Below are positions 1 to 14,731 of a DNA stretch of 64,000 nt, one piece after another (position 1 is the first letter of the stretch; the number at the start of each line of letters is the position of its first letter). The position numbers and the translations under genes are program-made. The DNA lies in contig NC_058143.1 in the NCBI RefSeq assembly GCF_011075055.1, positions 14,275,057 to 14,339,056 of the forward strand, read 5' to 3'. The notes beneath the pieces were generated by a model. That model saw only the letters and a list, made by a program, of their open reading frames with translations, ran no database searches and was not told where the DNA came from. The DNA comes from Mangifera indica. Lineage: Eukaryota; Streptophyta; Magnoliopsida; Sapindales; Anacardiaceae.

Positions 1-1096
1 TGTATTTATTTACATATGTATATTTATATAAATACACCCATACATAACATATATATATATTTAAAAAAAATTGGAAGTATCTCAAAACAGGGTTAAAAGA
101 CATAATTACCCCTGGAATATACCTGAGGGTATTACAATGAGGGTTTTTAGAATACCTTTAGATATGTGTGAGACAAATTTTGTAGTTTAGTTTTTAGGAC
201 ATCCGTGAAAACATGATCTCTCATAATAGTTTTTATGAAGGGTGTCTATAAGATTCTCTCTACACAAGTTTATAGTAAAATATATTTATGCACAACATTT
301 CAATTGTGTATGTAGAGAAAGAGAACTTCATAGCTATGCAACTCACTTGACCAAACTATCAAATCAATTTCTCAACCTAGACAGATAGGCACAAAGAAAA
401 TGTTTTTCAAAAAAAATGTTTTTAAAGAAAATAAAAATGTTTTCACCACTAGTTTTACATTTATTTTATATAGAGAGTCAATACAAAAGATGATCCAGAG
501 ATGCATCCTAGATGATTAAAATAATGTGATCAAAATTGTGGGGACCAAAGGTGTTATCAAAATGTCTAAGTTAAGATTAGAGTTTCAAATCATTTAAGGT
601 TCAAAGTCTAAAGATGTATTTTCGATAACTAAGTTAAAGAGGAAATTATGCAATGAAAAGGTTAAGTTATAAAAGATGTACAACTTAGTTCTCTTACTTG
701 TTGAGTTATTTATCACTCACTCTTATTTATGTAATATTTTACAAGTAACAGATGAGGATGATAAGTGCGATGTGAGATCAATCAACAGGAAAATATCATG
801 AGGGCATATAAGACATTTTTAATTGATGTATTTATTTAGAAATTTTGTTTTACGGACTCTTAGTATGATTTATGTATGGGTTTCTACACACATTTTGATA
901 TGTTTGAGTTTAAGTATCTTTCAACGTCTTCTGTTGATGCATGTTTATAAAAGATATTTTAACAATTTCATGTTATGTTTTTAATTTCCACAAGTTTTAA
1001 GTGGCAATCGACATGTTAACCACATAAACATAACCGCATAGTGTGCTATAGCCCTTTAGGCCCATTGAAACCCCTTAGGTGGAATTTCCCATGGTT
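1..1096. other. AT-rich intergenic stretch, no gene seen
   Basis: No reading frame here has codon-like composition and no splice pattern can be assembled. The sequence is AT-rich with scattered homopolymer runs and ends at the MITE that begins at 1097. Confidence 0.6.
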
Positions 1097-1367
1097 AGGG
1101 TTAGATTCAAATCGAGTTGAATTCGGTTCAGTTCACATATACTTGGCTCAAGTTCAAGCTCGTGAAAATCAAACTCGAAGTTGGTTCGGCTCGTTTTTCG
1201 TTATCAAAACAACGTCATTTTAATATATATTAATCAAAACGATGTCGTTTTATATCAAAAATTTTAATTAGAAAATCTGACTAGTAGCTTGAGCTCGAGC
1301 TTGACTAAGGTTGGCTCGTTTCAGGCTCGAGCTCGAGCTCAAATTAACTCGATTCGAATCTAACCCT
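1097..1367. mobile_element. MITE with 22-bp terminal inverted repeats
   Basis: The left end AGGGTTAGATTCAAATCGAG and the complement of the right end AGGGTTAGATTCGAATCGAG differ at one base, and both continue with TT. The interior carries a short palindrome around AAAACGATGTCGTTTT and runs of CTCGAGCTCGAGC. No clean TSD is visible, so the superfamily is undecided. A degraded relative with the same internal palindrome lies near 29143-29462. Confidence 0.7.
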
Positions 1368-2451
1368 CCCTATAGTATAATTTCGTCATATCCAAAAGAT
1401 GGCCCACAAAAAAATTATTTTTATCCCATTTATCAAAATTTAAGTAGTAAGCTTGAATCACCAATCACGTTTGTTAGGCAAATGATGCCTACCGACAAGA
1501 TTTCGTACCAAATTCATTGTTTTGTACCAATAAACACACCGTTAACCTTTCCTTATTTTTTTTGTCAATATTGAACCAAATTTCACTAAAAAAATATAAC
1601 ATTTATCAACAAAAAATCTTAAAACCATACCCTAAATAGAAATACACCCCCAAATCATAAACATTTAAAATCTAAAAAAAAAAAAAAAAACTCTAAAATA
1701 AATCTAATTAACATTTTATATTATGTTTTTAAACTCATTGAACAAGTTCTAATTTTAAAAAATATCGTTTAACTCTGACCATTTATATTATATATTTTAT
1801 AAATTCATCTAGTTTTATTTTAATTGTTATATTTTTATTGTGGATGATTGTTAACTAAAATATTATGGACTCATATTTTAATTAATTTTTTTAAATATTT
1901 TTTATTTTATTTTACCATATATTTTCTTGTTTAATAGAGATAACGAGTCTACACCTTCTCCACCTCTTTTTTTATCTCTAATTATTTTGAATTTGGTGAC
2001 TAGGGCCCTTGACACCTTATTTACCAAAATCATTTCGGGTGAATTAGAACCAAAATAACTTGAATTAATGTTTCGTTTAATTCAAATCAAATTCAAATTA
2101 GAGTTTTGATTCAGTGTTTCAGTTTAAATTTAATTCGAATCTTCTTTAATAATATTATTTATCTTATTAATGATGTATTTATTTTATTAATAATATTATT
2201 TATCCTATCAACAACTTCTAATTATATCTCTCATCGGTTTGAATGAACTCAAACTTAAAACCGAAGTTGATCTAGTCATTTAAGATATAAATCGAACTCA
2301 AACGAACTCATATTCCAATTTGACTTGGATCCAACTCATCGAACCTTTTCATTTCTCTCTAAATGCTTCCAATTATATTTTTAATTCATTAAATAAATAA
2401 CAAAATATTATATGCATGTAATTTAATTATTTATGTAACTTATTGACGAAT
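1368..2451. other. AT-rich intergenic stretch with decayed repeat
   Basis: No gene is seen. Positions about 2030-2340 contain alternating 'aattcaaat' and 'aaccgaa' motifs in inverted arrangement, resembling a decayed relative of the 1097-1367 element. The remainder is AT-rich. Confidence 0.45.
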
Positions 2452-2460
2452 AAATGAATA

Positions 2461-2609
2461 GAGTAATGTTAAATTATGCATAATTTTATGTATAAATAAT
2501 AATATATCATCGTATGATTAAATAATTAAAAATTAAAAATAAAATAATACTCAATTATATAATGATATATCTATGTTTGTACATAAAAATTATACCTATA
2601 ATTTTATTG
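2461..2609. mobile_element. AT-rich MITE with perfect 9-bp TSD
   Basis: The element runs from GAGTAATGTT to ATTTTATTG and is 149 bp long. It is flanked on both sides by AAATGAATA (2452-2460 and 2610-2618), a perfect 9-bp TSD. The interior is near-palindromic ('atcatcgtatgattaaataatt'-like). A 9-bp TSD points to the Mutator-like superfamily. At least three other copies with recognisable ends occur in the window. Confidence 0.8.
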
Positions 2610-3081
2610 AAATGAATAAATCCTATATCATTATCTAATTATAATTTTAAATAAATAAATTTAAAATCTTGAAATAAAGATATTATTTTTCATTATAATT
2701 AGACAATAATAGTGCCAATAATAATGTTTGAGAGTATTTCAAACAAAAAGGAAAAATATATAAAAATTATAACTATATCACGAATTTACGAAATAATATA
2801 ATTTTTTCAATAGAATTGGTCAGATATTATTAATTATATTATAAAATATTTTTGTTGTAGATGGTGATAATGAAATTGTTTTATTTTTTATGGATAAATA
2901 AAACAACTGGATCGATGTGAAGGAAACAAGAGTAACATCCAAGTGTGTGGCCCAGATGAAACGACAGAAAGCCAGCCTGTGTGAGCCCCACGAAAACGGT
3001 CGGCGCCAATTAGTAGGTCCTACAGCCCGTAATCAACCGTTGATTTAAATCCAACGGCTGTACTTCGTCCCTGACAATTGT

Positions 3082-3093
3082 TTATTAAATAAG
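3082..3093 (+). promoter_or_regulatory. TATA-like element of the alpha-tubulin gene
   Basis: TTATTAAATAAG lies 104 bases before the tubulin start codon, within a region less AT-rich than its surroundings (about 2930-3196). It is followed by a C-rich then GA-rich leader. The position suits a TATA box with a 5' UTR of roughly 75 bases. This is inferred from spacing alone. Confidence 0.35.
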
Positions 3094-3196
3094 TCATCTG
3101 CCCCCCTGGTTCAAGGAAAGAAAGAAAGGGGGCTCTTTGCTTTCATAATCTTTGTTTCTGAGTGGAGTTTGAGATACAGAGGAAGAAGGGAGAGAG

Positions 3197-6641
<3,445 letters not shown>

Positions 6642-6829
6642 AAGTAGAGGTAGCCACAGTGGTTTCTCTATCACTATTCATCTCCCACAGTGTGTTTCTT
6701 TTCAATTGTATCTCATATTAAAAGTTTCTCTCTTGTCTGGATGCTTAATTACTGTAACATCAGAAGTTTGAGTTGTGAGGCTTAATTGTTTCCATTCTCA
6801 GAAATGAGGAATTTGAATGTCTAATAAAA

Positions 6830-8740
6830 CCTCTTCATTCTGCTGTCATTAAAGTTTAAATATTAAGATTCTGATGAAAGTATGATGTTGAAAGTTTACC
6901 GACATTTATAAAAATTAAATCTTTACTACCAAAAGTTAATAAATGTTCTGTCTGAGAAGGCAATTATAAAATCAGAAACAGTATTGAATAAAACGTGCTT
7001 GCCCTGTTTGCCGTTGGATTTTATAATTTTAGTATCATATTATACTGAATATAATAATCGTGAAACTGCATTTTCTTTACCCTGTTTGCTGTTGGATTTT
7101 ATAAAACGAGCTTTCTTTTAAATGTCGTCTGGCTTTTGGCTTTCTGCAGATTTGGTTTTAAATGCCTCATTCATGCAAAAAATTCTTCATTTGTTTGTGC
7201 TTTGTTTGTGTTTGCGGTGCCTTGACCACTTGACTGCTCTAAATTGTTTGTGGAACTTCTGTTTGAATGTGTTATGTGGTAATTCCCAACCTGTAGGAAT
7301 TTTGTTCAACACTCATCTCTGAATAAGTCTAAGACACCACCTAGCATCCAAATATTCCCTATCTGATATTTGACGAGAGAAGGAAAGTCTCCTTAAATTG
7401 AGATAACAAGCAGGCTTCCACTGATAGAGGAAGGAGAGGTAGAGGAATTTGTATAGATCTCCTACATATATTCTCTTATTCCATCTTAATTATAACAAAT
7501 ATAAAGATGCTTTCATCTTCTTAAATGGTGTATTTTCGATATTCACAACATTTGTTTTTAGTTCAATTAAAATAGAAACATAATTCGATATTCACAATAT
7601 TCGTATTTTCGATATTCTAACCTTTTTCTCCAGAGGCTCTGCACCATCTTTTGCCTCCAATTTGTGTTTTGGAGCCTTGGCTATACAACACGGAAACTCT
7701 AAGATACCTCTTCCAGGATGAGCGCTAGACCCTCCGAACAAAGAGCTAGGCTAAGCCCTTTCAGGCACCGTTTGTCTATTCAATGGTCCTCATCTTAGAA
7801 TCGACAGAAGAAATGATTATGGTGTGATAAAGAAAATGCAAAAAAATTTCCAGATCAATGAGGTAGAAAATCCCTCGAGCAGAAACCTATAGTGTATCCA
7901 TTTGGAGCTCCTCTCAAGCCAACCCATATGGGATACTATCTGTAGTAACCCTAACCTAAGTTACCTGAGCTCTACATGGTAAGTAGGAACTCTCTCTACG
8001 AATCTATAGTCTAGCTTTTCATCAGATTCTCTCTTCATCCGATGAAAGAATGGATTGATCATCAGACCAAACGACGTTAACCATATAAATTTTACTTCTT
8101 TATATGATTCCCATTATATCGTAGCAAACAAATCAAAATCTCTTCTTGTTTTAATTATTATTACTTAAACCCACGTTGAATTCATCATAGTAGTTTATAT
8201 ATAGGCCGCATTTCCTTTATATATATATATATATATTTGGAATTGTCTTTGCTTTTTGTGGAATATGATAATCCACTTTAGCATTAAAAGAAATAGGAAA
8301 TACCGACATTGTCTATCTGTCATATGTAGTTGAGAAAGACAGAATGGTGAGACTGGATGAACTTGTCATCAGACTTAGCCATTTAAGAAATATGGGAAAA
8401 GCTAAATGACCTCTGCAACTAAATCAGTATTGGCGTATTAGTCAGAAAGGGCCCAAGTTGAGCTGTAACGGTACGCCAAATTTATTTATTTATTCGGTAT
8501 TTATTTTAATGGCTAGAAGATGATAATATCTATCTTCTATTGACAGAGACTTTAAAACAAAAAAATTCCAACATGATTGCTTAGACTTAATGTTAAGTGA
8601 TAATTGAGGAGAGCTTTCATAAACATTACAGAACTTTTCCATGTGTTTTTCTGTGTTGTTGAGTGAACTTATAGGGAGAAAGTTTGGATTTGAGTCTCTA
8701 CTACTCTTTTGTGAAATCTTGACTTACCTGGTCTTTTTAA
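6830..8740. other. Intergenic region between tubulin and ERF genes
   Basis: No gene is supported. A short direct repeat containing 'ccctgtttgc.gttggattttata' occurs near 7002 and again near 7080. A (TA)n run lies near 8219-8237. Positions 7330-8060 are less AT-rich than the rest but all frames are broken, so this may be an old, unidentifiable element. Confidence 0.5.
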
Positions 8741-8746
8741 TCTTGT

Positions 8747-9316
8747 TCAGATTTGATAGAACAATGAGCACAACGGTGGAAGGTCCCAAAAATCCTCAGT
8801 GCAGCCACTTAAATCTGGTTTATATGCACCATCAAACAACTGAGAGTCTTGGGCTATATTACTAGAAATTGAATTTTCTCTAGCCATGCCATCACTGCTT
8901 GTGCAACCACTGCTAGAAATAGCACTGGTAGTAGTAGTGCTAACTGTTGTGGTAGAAGGAAAATGTTCAACACTCTGTTGTTTACCTCCTTTTTTGTTGT
9001 TAACTAGATTTCGAATCCGAGAAGCAAGAGGGGAATCTAATTTTACACTGGTATCGAAATTGGTTCGAGTATGGGATCCGCGGAGAAGGCAGGCAGCTTC
9101 ATCGTAAGCTCGAGCAGCTTCTTCAGCAGTTTCAAAGGTGCCAAGCCACACTCTGATCTTTTTTGTTGTGTCCTTAATCTCAGCAACCCATCTACCAGAA
9201 GGTCTCTGTCTCACACCGACGAACTTGTTATTGCATCTTCCCTTGAATTTGGTTACTTTGTTATGTGGAATGTCTTGTCTTTGCTGCTGCTTTTGTTGCT
9301 GAAATTGAATTTCCAT
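8747..9316 (-). CDS. RAP2.11: AP2/ERF transcription factor, RAP2.11/ERN1-like
   Basis: This is a single-exon gene of 189 residues encoding a nuclear DNA-binding factor with one AP2 domain at about residues 31-88 ([43 protein letters not shown]). The domain follows a Gln-rich start ([12 protein letters not shown]). The domain wording, with [18 protein letters not shown] and ACLLRGS, matches the RAP2.11 group of ERFs and the legume nodulation factors ERN1/ERN2. The motif [16 protein letters not shown] at about residues 95-110 also fits ERN-type proteins as I remember them. A Ser/Thr-rich linker and a C-terminal acidic-aromatic patch ([15 protein letters not shown]), a likely activation region, follow. 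Arabidopsis RAP2.11 acts in low-potassium responses, but that role cannot be read from sequence. Adjacency to alpha-tubulin mirrors my memory of At5g19770-19790. Confidence 0.93.
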   Translation of the reverse strand: MEIQFQQQKQQQRQDIPHNKVTKFKGRCNNKFVGVRQRPSGRWVAEIKDTTKKIRVWLGTFETAEEAARAYDEAACLLRGSHTRTNFDTSVKLDSPLASRIRNLVNNKKGGKQQSVEHFPSTTTVSTTTTSAISSSGCTSSDGMARENSISSNIAQDSQLFDGAYKPDLSGCTEDFWDLPPLCSLFYQI

Positions 9317-9599
9317 TGAAAGTCTTCACAAAAAGAAAGATGAATTTTGAAAGGAAAGCTGGAAAAACTGCTGTGCCTGTGGCCTTAAAAAGAAGAGCTT
9401 GCCTAGATATCCTTGGTTGCCTTGTCAATGACAATGAGAATTTATATTAAGTTTTGAGTTTTCTAAGGGTCATTTTTGTTTGTTTTATAGTGTTTCTTAT
9501 CTTATGATTTATTTATTTCTCTGGTGTTGACATCCCTGAAACATTTTTTCCTCTTCCTAATATACCCTAACTTTGACTTAATCCTTTAGCAGTTAATAC

Positions 9600-9907
9600 C
9601 AATGTTTTTAATAGTGGACTGTAATCGAATCGATTATCTAATTGATTCATAATTCAATTGATTTGATCAATTCAACTAAAAAATTAACCAATTTAACTTA
9701 TTATCAAATTATAATAAATAGATTTTACTTAAAAATTTATAAAAAATAAAATCAATTAAGATACTCACACATATAGAAATTAGAATATATCTTTTTTAAA
9801 GAGTAATAATTATTCATTTGATTTTTATATTAACTAGATCAAACTTAAAATCGATTTACAATTCAACCAATTAAACTGATCAATCTGATTCAGTTTTAAA
9901 ATCATTG
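9600..9907. mobile_element. hAT-type MITE with 8-bp TSD
   Basis: The element begins CAATGTTTTTAA and ends TTAAAATCATTG, an imperfect terminal inverted repeat. Flanks GTTAATAC (9592-9599) and GTTAGTAC (9908-9915) match at 7 of 8 bases, the TSD length of hAT transposons. The interior is AT-rich with no coding capacity and contains mirrored 'ttcaattgatttgatcaattcaa' sections. Confidence 0.7.
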
Positions 9908-9915
9908 GTTAGTAC

Positions 9916-11245
9916 TCTTATTACCAGCAAAGCTGACAGTCTAAGACGCATGCAAAACAACATCATTGACACAGACAGAGAGAATAGAAAGAATAAGATT
10001 TGCAGAGTGAGGACATGAAAGTCATCACAGAACACAAAGTATATTTAGGAGCAACAACCTTGATATATTATTCAAGGCAAAGAGCTTTTAAATATGACAA
10101 GAAAGTCTTCAACGAAGCTAGAGTTGCCAGTTGGAAGCACATCTAGATGATCCCAAATACTAGACTTTAAAATTTAGTATTATTAACTGACAGCAAGAAA
10201 TGGCTTTTAGCTCAAACAAGAAGTCGACCTGGTCACCATCTAGATCTAGCAAAACAAAAAAAAAAAATGTATCTTATCGTGCAGGCTGCGTTGGCTCTAA
10301 CCTCTGTTTGCATCACCAGACAAAAGTTTGTTGCTTTGCATTATTTGATTCCTAGCAACTTATATCAGTTTATTCTTATGATACATACACTTCATTCTGG
10401 AGAGTAAAAAGAACTTGGTGAAGAGGATTTAGATTATTGACTACAGTAAAATGTGCAGGAAGATTAAGAAAACAACATCAAACCCAGGTGAAAACTCTTA
10501 CATAAAGGCACATTTTCTTTCTTTTTTCTAGTAAATTATGCAGATTTACGACTTCCTATCACTTTCATTGTCTTTTTCCTGTGATTATTTTTTTTTTGTG
10601 AAAATGAAGTGAAAATTTTTGGCTGACTGAATTGGTAAGATGCCTGTTTTGGTATTAAGGATATAAGCTGAGGAACCACCCTTTATAAAAATCAAAATAT
10701 TGACTGTAAATGTGTACGTTTTCTTCACAAGAATCTGCTTTCTTTTTCTATTATTTTTCATGAGATATACTTGGTCACACGTTAGGTTTAGAAAGTAATA
10801 AACTAACTTTAAGAGTGTTTGAAAAGTTTATGCAGAAATTTCTTATTTAATAAACCCCATAGACAATTCTGTGTAAATCACTTATATCTATTAAGTAATT
10901 TTTCAAAAGATTGTCATCGTCATGCTCATCATCTTCATCATCAACACCAGAATCATTTTGATTGATATAATTAATTATCTTAAATTGTATCTCTTCTCCT
11001 CTTTGGTGTCATCCTCTTTCCTTCCCTAATCAACTTCCTCAACTGTTCTTTTATCACCAAAGTCTCATCTTTCTCTAAAAGTACACCTTTGTCACCAAAA
11101 CACTCCACCAAAATCACAGAATTCTAGTCCTTAGGCCTTTCAAGCTCACATAGAATAACTATGGATGCCTCAAAATCATTGACCTCAACTTACTTGGCAG
11201 CCCAAACTCCTTCCAGAAGTTAATGATCTATTGAAGTTCTCTTCT
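9916..11245. other. Intergenic stretch, no gene seen
   Basis: All frames are closed and no spliced protein could be built. Composition is mixed, with an A9 run near 10260. Confidence 0.5.
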
Positions 11246-11248
11246 CGA

Positions 11249-11690
11249 TCATCATAAACATGCTCTCTTCTCAGCTTCAACAGGTAGATCTTCTATAGAA
11301 GTGTTATAAGGGCACACAGTCAGCAATTCTCCTAACTTTATCAAGAAATCCCGGTTAGTTCTCTTCAAATTCGATTGCTTTCGAAGTCTCAAGTACTTGA
11401 ACTTTAGAGGCCAGTCTACTATCAATTCATGAGGATTCATATCAGGAGAAGGCAAAGTACATGCCAGATCTTGGTGCCAGGTTATAAGCTCAAAAGCTTG
11501 GCCACATGAGGTGTCAACAATCCTGAATTTATCTGGTTAATCATTGCGGAGGAGGTACAATTTGTTTGTTTGCGCAGTTTATTCTTAAGAAAAATATCCT
11601 CCTGTGAAGAAACAGGGAGACACAGTGTCATTTTTCCAAATGCTGCAACAATTAGAAGATTCAAAGCTGAAACAAAAATGGATTATTGTG
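11249..11690 (-). pseudogene. Possible gene relic, unidentified
   Basis: Reading the minus strand, one frame stays open for about 95 codons ending at 11252. Its composition is protein-like (CGQAFELITWHQDLACT, then a basic stretch around KFKYLRLRKQSNLKRTNRDF). An overlapping frame upstream (about 11482-11664) is also open, and the two could be one protein broken by a frameshift near 11520. No family is recognised and no clear splice junctions tie it to other exons. It may be a decayed gene fragment or chance. Confidence 0.28.
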
Positions 11691-12164
11691 TTGCTTCCAA
11701 GCAAATTACATGTAGTATCCAGAATATGAGCACAAGAACTTTCTGAAGCTGAAATCCATCCCTGGACTGATAATATCAAAAACCAAAATAAGGAATAAGG
11801 CTGCCAATTGATGCTGTAAAAAGCCTACATGAATGGCTCCAAGTAAACTCAATCTACAAATAGTAAAATGGATAGAGCTAATTAGTCATGAAACTATCTC
11901 CAGTGATTTTTAGAAAGTAACTGAATTATCATAAATACAAGTGAAAAAATTGATTGATAAAACAAAATGATAATGAACACTCATGGAATTGATGACTTCA
12001 GGCAAATATTAAATTTAAGAAGTGGCTGCAAATAACTGCAATCTTGTGGCAATAGTTTTGAGTATACAACTTTAAAAAATTAAAATGCCCTTAATAAAAC
12101 AAAACGTATAACCAATCCAAAGTATCAAAGAAGCATCCCATCAAATCCAAATAAAGTGTGTGTG

Positions 12165-12720
12165 TGTGTAAGGTTTAAATCAAACTAATAAAATAAACAG
12201 AATAAGACATCTCTTATTTGATCTGATCTGCCAATTACTGAATTATCTCTCACAAGTAAATCAAATAAGAAGGGGTGAGTGATAAATATTGAGTGTCAGC
12301 AGCTATCCTATTATCAAATCAAATTTCATATCAACTTTTCCAACCTTTAGCTCACATTCCTATTTTGATTCTCTCTAGTTATCTAGGGTTTATTTTTGTA
12401 CCTTAACTTAAATGACTTGAAATGCATTGCATGTAATTCATTTCAACATTACAAGTGAAACCATTTTTGTATCATCATTATTTTCATTTTCTCATCTCTA
12501 AGTCGATTGAATTACAATTAAGGAAGGATTTGACATTCTAGTCATGTGACTCAATTTTTTAACCTATCATAGTTCACAATATGTATGCATTTGTATAAAT
12601 ATCTCTCTATGGACACCACTCCATGGACTCTCTCTCTCTCTCATAACACCTCTCTATGAGTTCATATAGTGAAAGGTGTGTTCTTTCTATAGATACAACA
12701 CCTCTTTATAGGTACTTATG
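12165..12720. other. Intergenic stretch with simple repeats
   Basis: There is a (GT)n run near 12158-12170 and a (CT)n run near 12630-12643. The words 'ctctctatg', 'acacctct' and 'tatag' recur around 12600-12710, suggesting an old imperfect repeat. No coding sequence is seen. Confidence 0.4.
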
Positions 12721-12784
12721 TCATGAACATCCCTTCGCAATAGCCTTCTAGAAACAAATCTCAAAATTTGAGAGAAAACATAAT

Positions 12785-13330
12785 CTCATTGGTGACATTT
12801 AATCTCTCAATTTCAAAATATTTGTGTCCTACATACGTACTTTAGGGATACTTGGATTCCACATATGTTCTATGGGATTTCTATGTTCCAATACCCTACT
12901 CTCAAATGACATGCATAACTTTTCTCCTCTCTAATCATGTCACTATGATTATTTCCTAAGGTAATATTCTCAAGTCTATGCAAATCACAAATTTGTTGTT
13001 CATCATTGTTGTTAGTAAAACATATAATATCAACTCAATAACATGTTCTCACAACTCATAGTGACATTTAATTTTTCGATTTCAAGATCTTTATGTCTCA
13101 CACATGTACTTTAAAGACATTTGGATCTTACGAATGTTCTACAGGTATCTTTTTGTCCCCTATAAACTACTCTTAAATGATACGCATAACTTTTCTTATC
13201 TCTCTAATCATGTCATTATGATTATTTCCTAAGGTAATATTCTTGAGTCCATGCGAATCACAAATCTATTATTCATCATTGTTATTAGTAAAAACATATA
13301 ATATCAACTAAATAACATGTTCTCACAACC
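12785..13330. repeat. Imperfect tandem duplication, period ~273 bp
   Basis: The block with 'gtgacatttaat', 'tttaatgacatgcataactttt'-like words and 'taatcatgtcactatgattatttcctaagg' occurs twice in the same order. The word 'taatcatgtca' falls at 12932 and 13205, a shift of 273. Copies differ at many positions but keep their full order up to 'aacatgttctcacaac'. A (TA)n tract follows at once. Confidence 0.75.
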
Positions 13331-13347
13331 AAGCATCATTCATATTC

Positions 13348-13352
<5 letters not shown>

Positions 13353-13406
<54 letters not shown>
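13353..13406. repeat. (TA)n microsatellite, ~27 units
   Basis: An uninterrupted TA run of about 54 bases directly follows the second copy of the 273-bp duplication. Confidence 0.95.
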
Positions 13407-13412
<6 letters not shown>

Positions 13413-13890
13413 TAGCATATTCCTATCTCATACACACATCAATCCAAAGACTAGAACATGTTGTAATCGAATAATAGCGAGGGAAACAAAACTCATACTT
13501 ACCTCTTATCCTAGCTAGAAGAATTGATGTAGAACCCCTCTTTTGACCGTTTGAAGACTTCTTAGATGGCCAAAATCTTTCACTAGTTCACCAAAAATAA
13601 GCTTGAATGGTACATAAGTTTGAAGTGAAAGATATACGTTATCAAAATAACTTATTGTTGGGCGTGGTTTACTGAAATAGATCTAGTCAAAAATTATTGG
13701 AAAGGTCATTCATCCTTTTAAATTTTCTTATATGATGCTTGCAAATATGTGTACACTTTTCATAAATGATTGTTCAACATACCAAATTCATATTTTCATC
13801 AACACTTTGCTATTTCTCAACCATGAAAATCATTAATAACTCATAAATTAGTGAAATTATTAATCTTGATGCATACCTATAAGTATTATT

Positions 13891-14056
13891 AATAAAACTA
13901 TACATACACATTTTTTATATACAATTAGAATACATAGATATCATCATATGATTAGATGATTTTGAATTAAAGATAAAATAATATTCAATCATATGATGAC
14001 ATATAATCTATGTATAGAAATGATGTATCAAAATTATATACATATAACATTACTTG
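13891..14056. mobile_element. AT-rich MITE, same family as 2461-2609 (inverted)
   Basis: The element starts AATAAAACTATACATACAC and ends AACATTACTTG, the reverse orientation of the copy at 2461. Flanking AGTATTATT and AGTGTTATA match at 7 of 9 bases, consistent with an aged 9-bp TSD. The interior includes the shared 'tcatcatatgattagatgatttt' core. Confidence 0.65.
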
Positions 14057-14731
14057 AGTGTTATAAGACGTGATCAAAGAAAAAGAGGTGCTTGTCTATC
14101 AAAACAATCCATTGATTTTGAAATTGAAGCTAGGAGATCAAGAAGAAGAGAGGATTGATGAGTGTTGAGAGGTGAGGTGAGATGAAGATTGAAGGAGAGT
14201 GAAGAATTGCAATGGAGTTATGGAGGATGGTGGGGTGGAGAAAGAGATATTAGAAAAAAAAATATGAGAAGAATAAGAGTAAGAAAAATGAATAGGGAGA
14301 TTTATTTATTTTTAAAAAAAGTCAATTATCAAAAGATAATTTTGTATTTTTATTAACTTCACAATAGATTTTACCAACAGAACTTGATAACAGGTGGAAA
14401 AAACATAATTTTCAAGCTTAAGATGAAAGATGTTATTTCAACAAACTTTGCGCGGGAACAATGATTCCGCCTTAAATAGGCATTTTTAGCCTAATAAAGG
14501 AGGATGATTTGGTTAAAAAAAATCAAAATATGAATATTTCCGTCATTTATTATAATTCAGGGCCGCCAGAAGAGTGCTTGCTGAGTCGGTGGGTAGCAAT
14601 TAAACGGTGTCGTTGAAGAGGGGCGAAAATAAAGTAGAAAGCAACTTAACATCATTCTTTTTCTCCTTGTGTTTTTATTTTCTTTTTAACAGAGAGTATT
14701 AGGGTTTTTGAGTGGGAAAATCTGGTACCAA

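Noticed and set aside
7660..8060. Less AT-rich stretch suspected to be organelle-derived or a retroelement
   Set aside because: No chloroplast or mitochondrial gene, LTR ends or coding domain could be recognised.
8886..9319. Plus-strand frames opposite the ERF gene
   Set aside because: They are antisense shadows; the minus strand encodes a complete AP2-domain protein.
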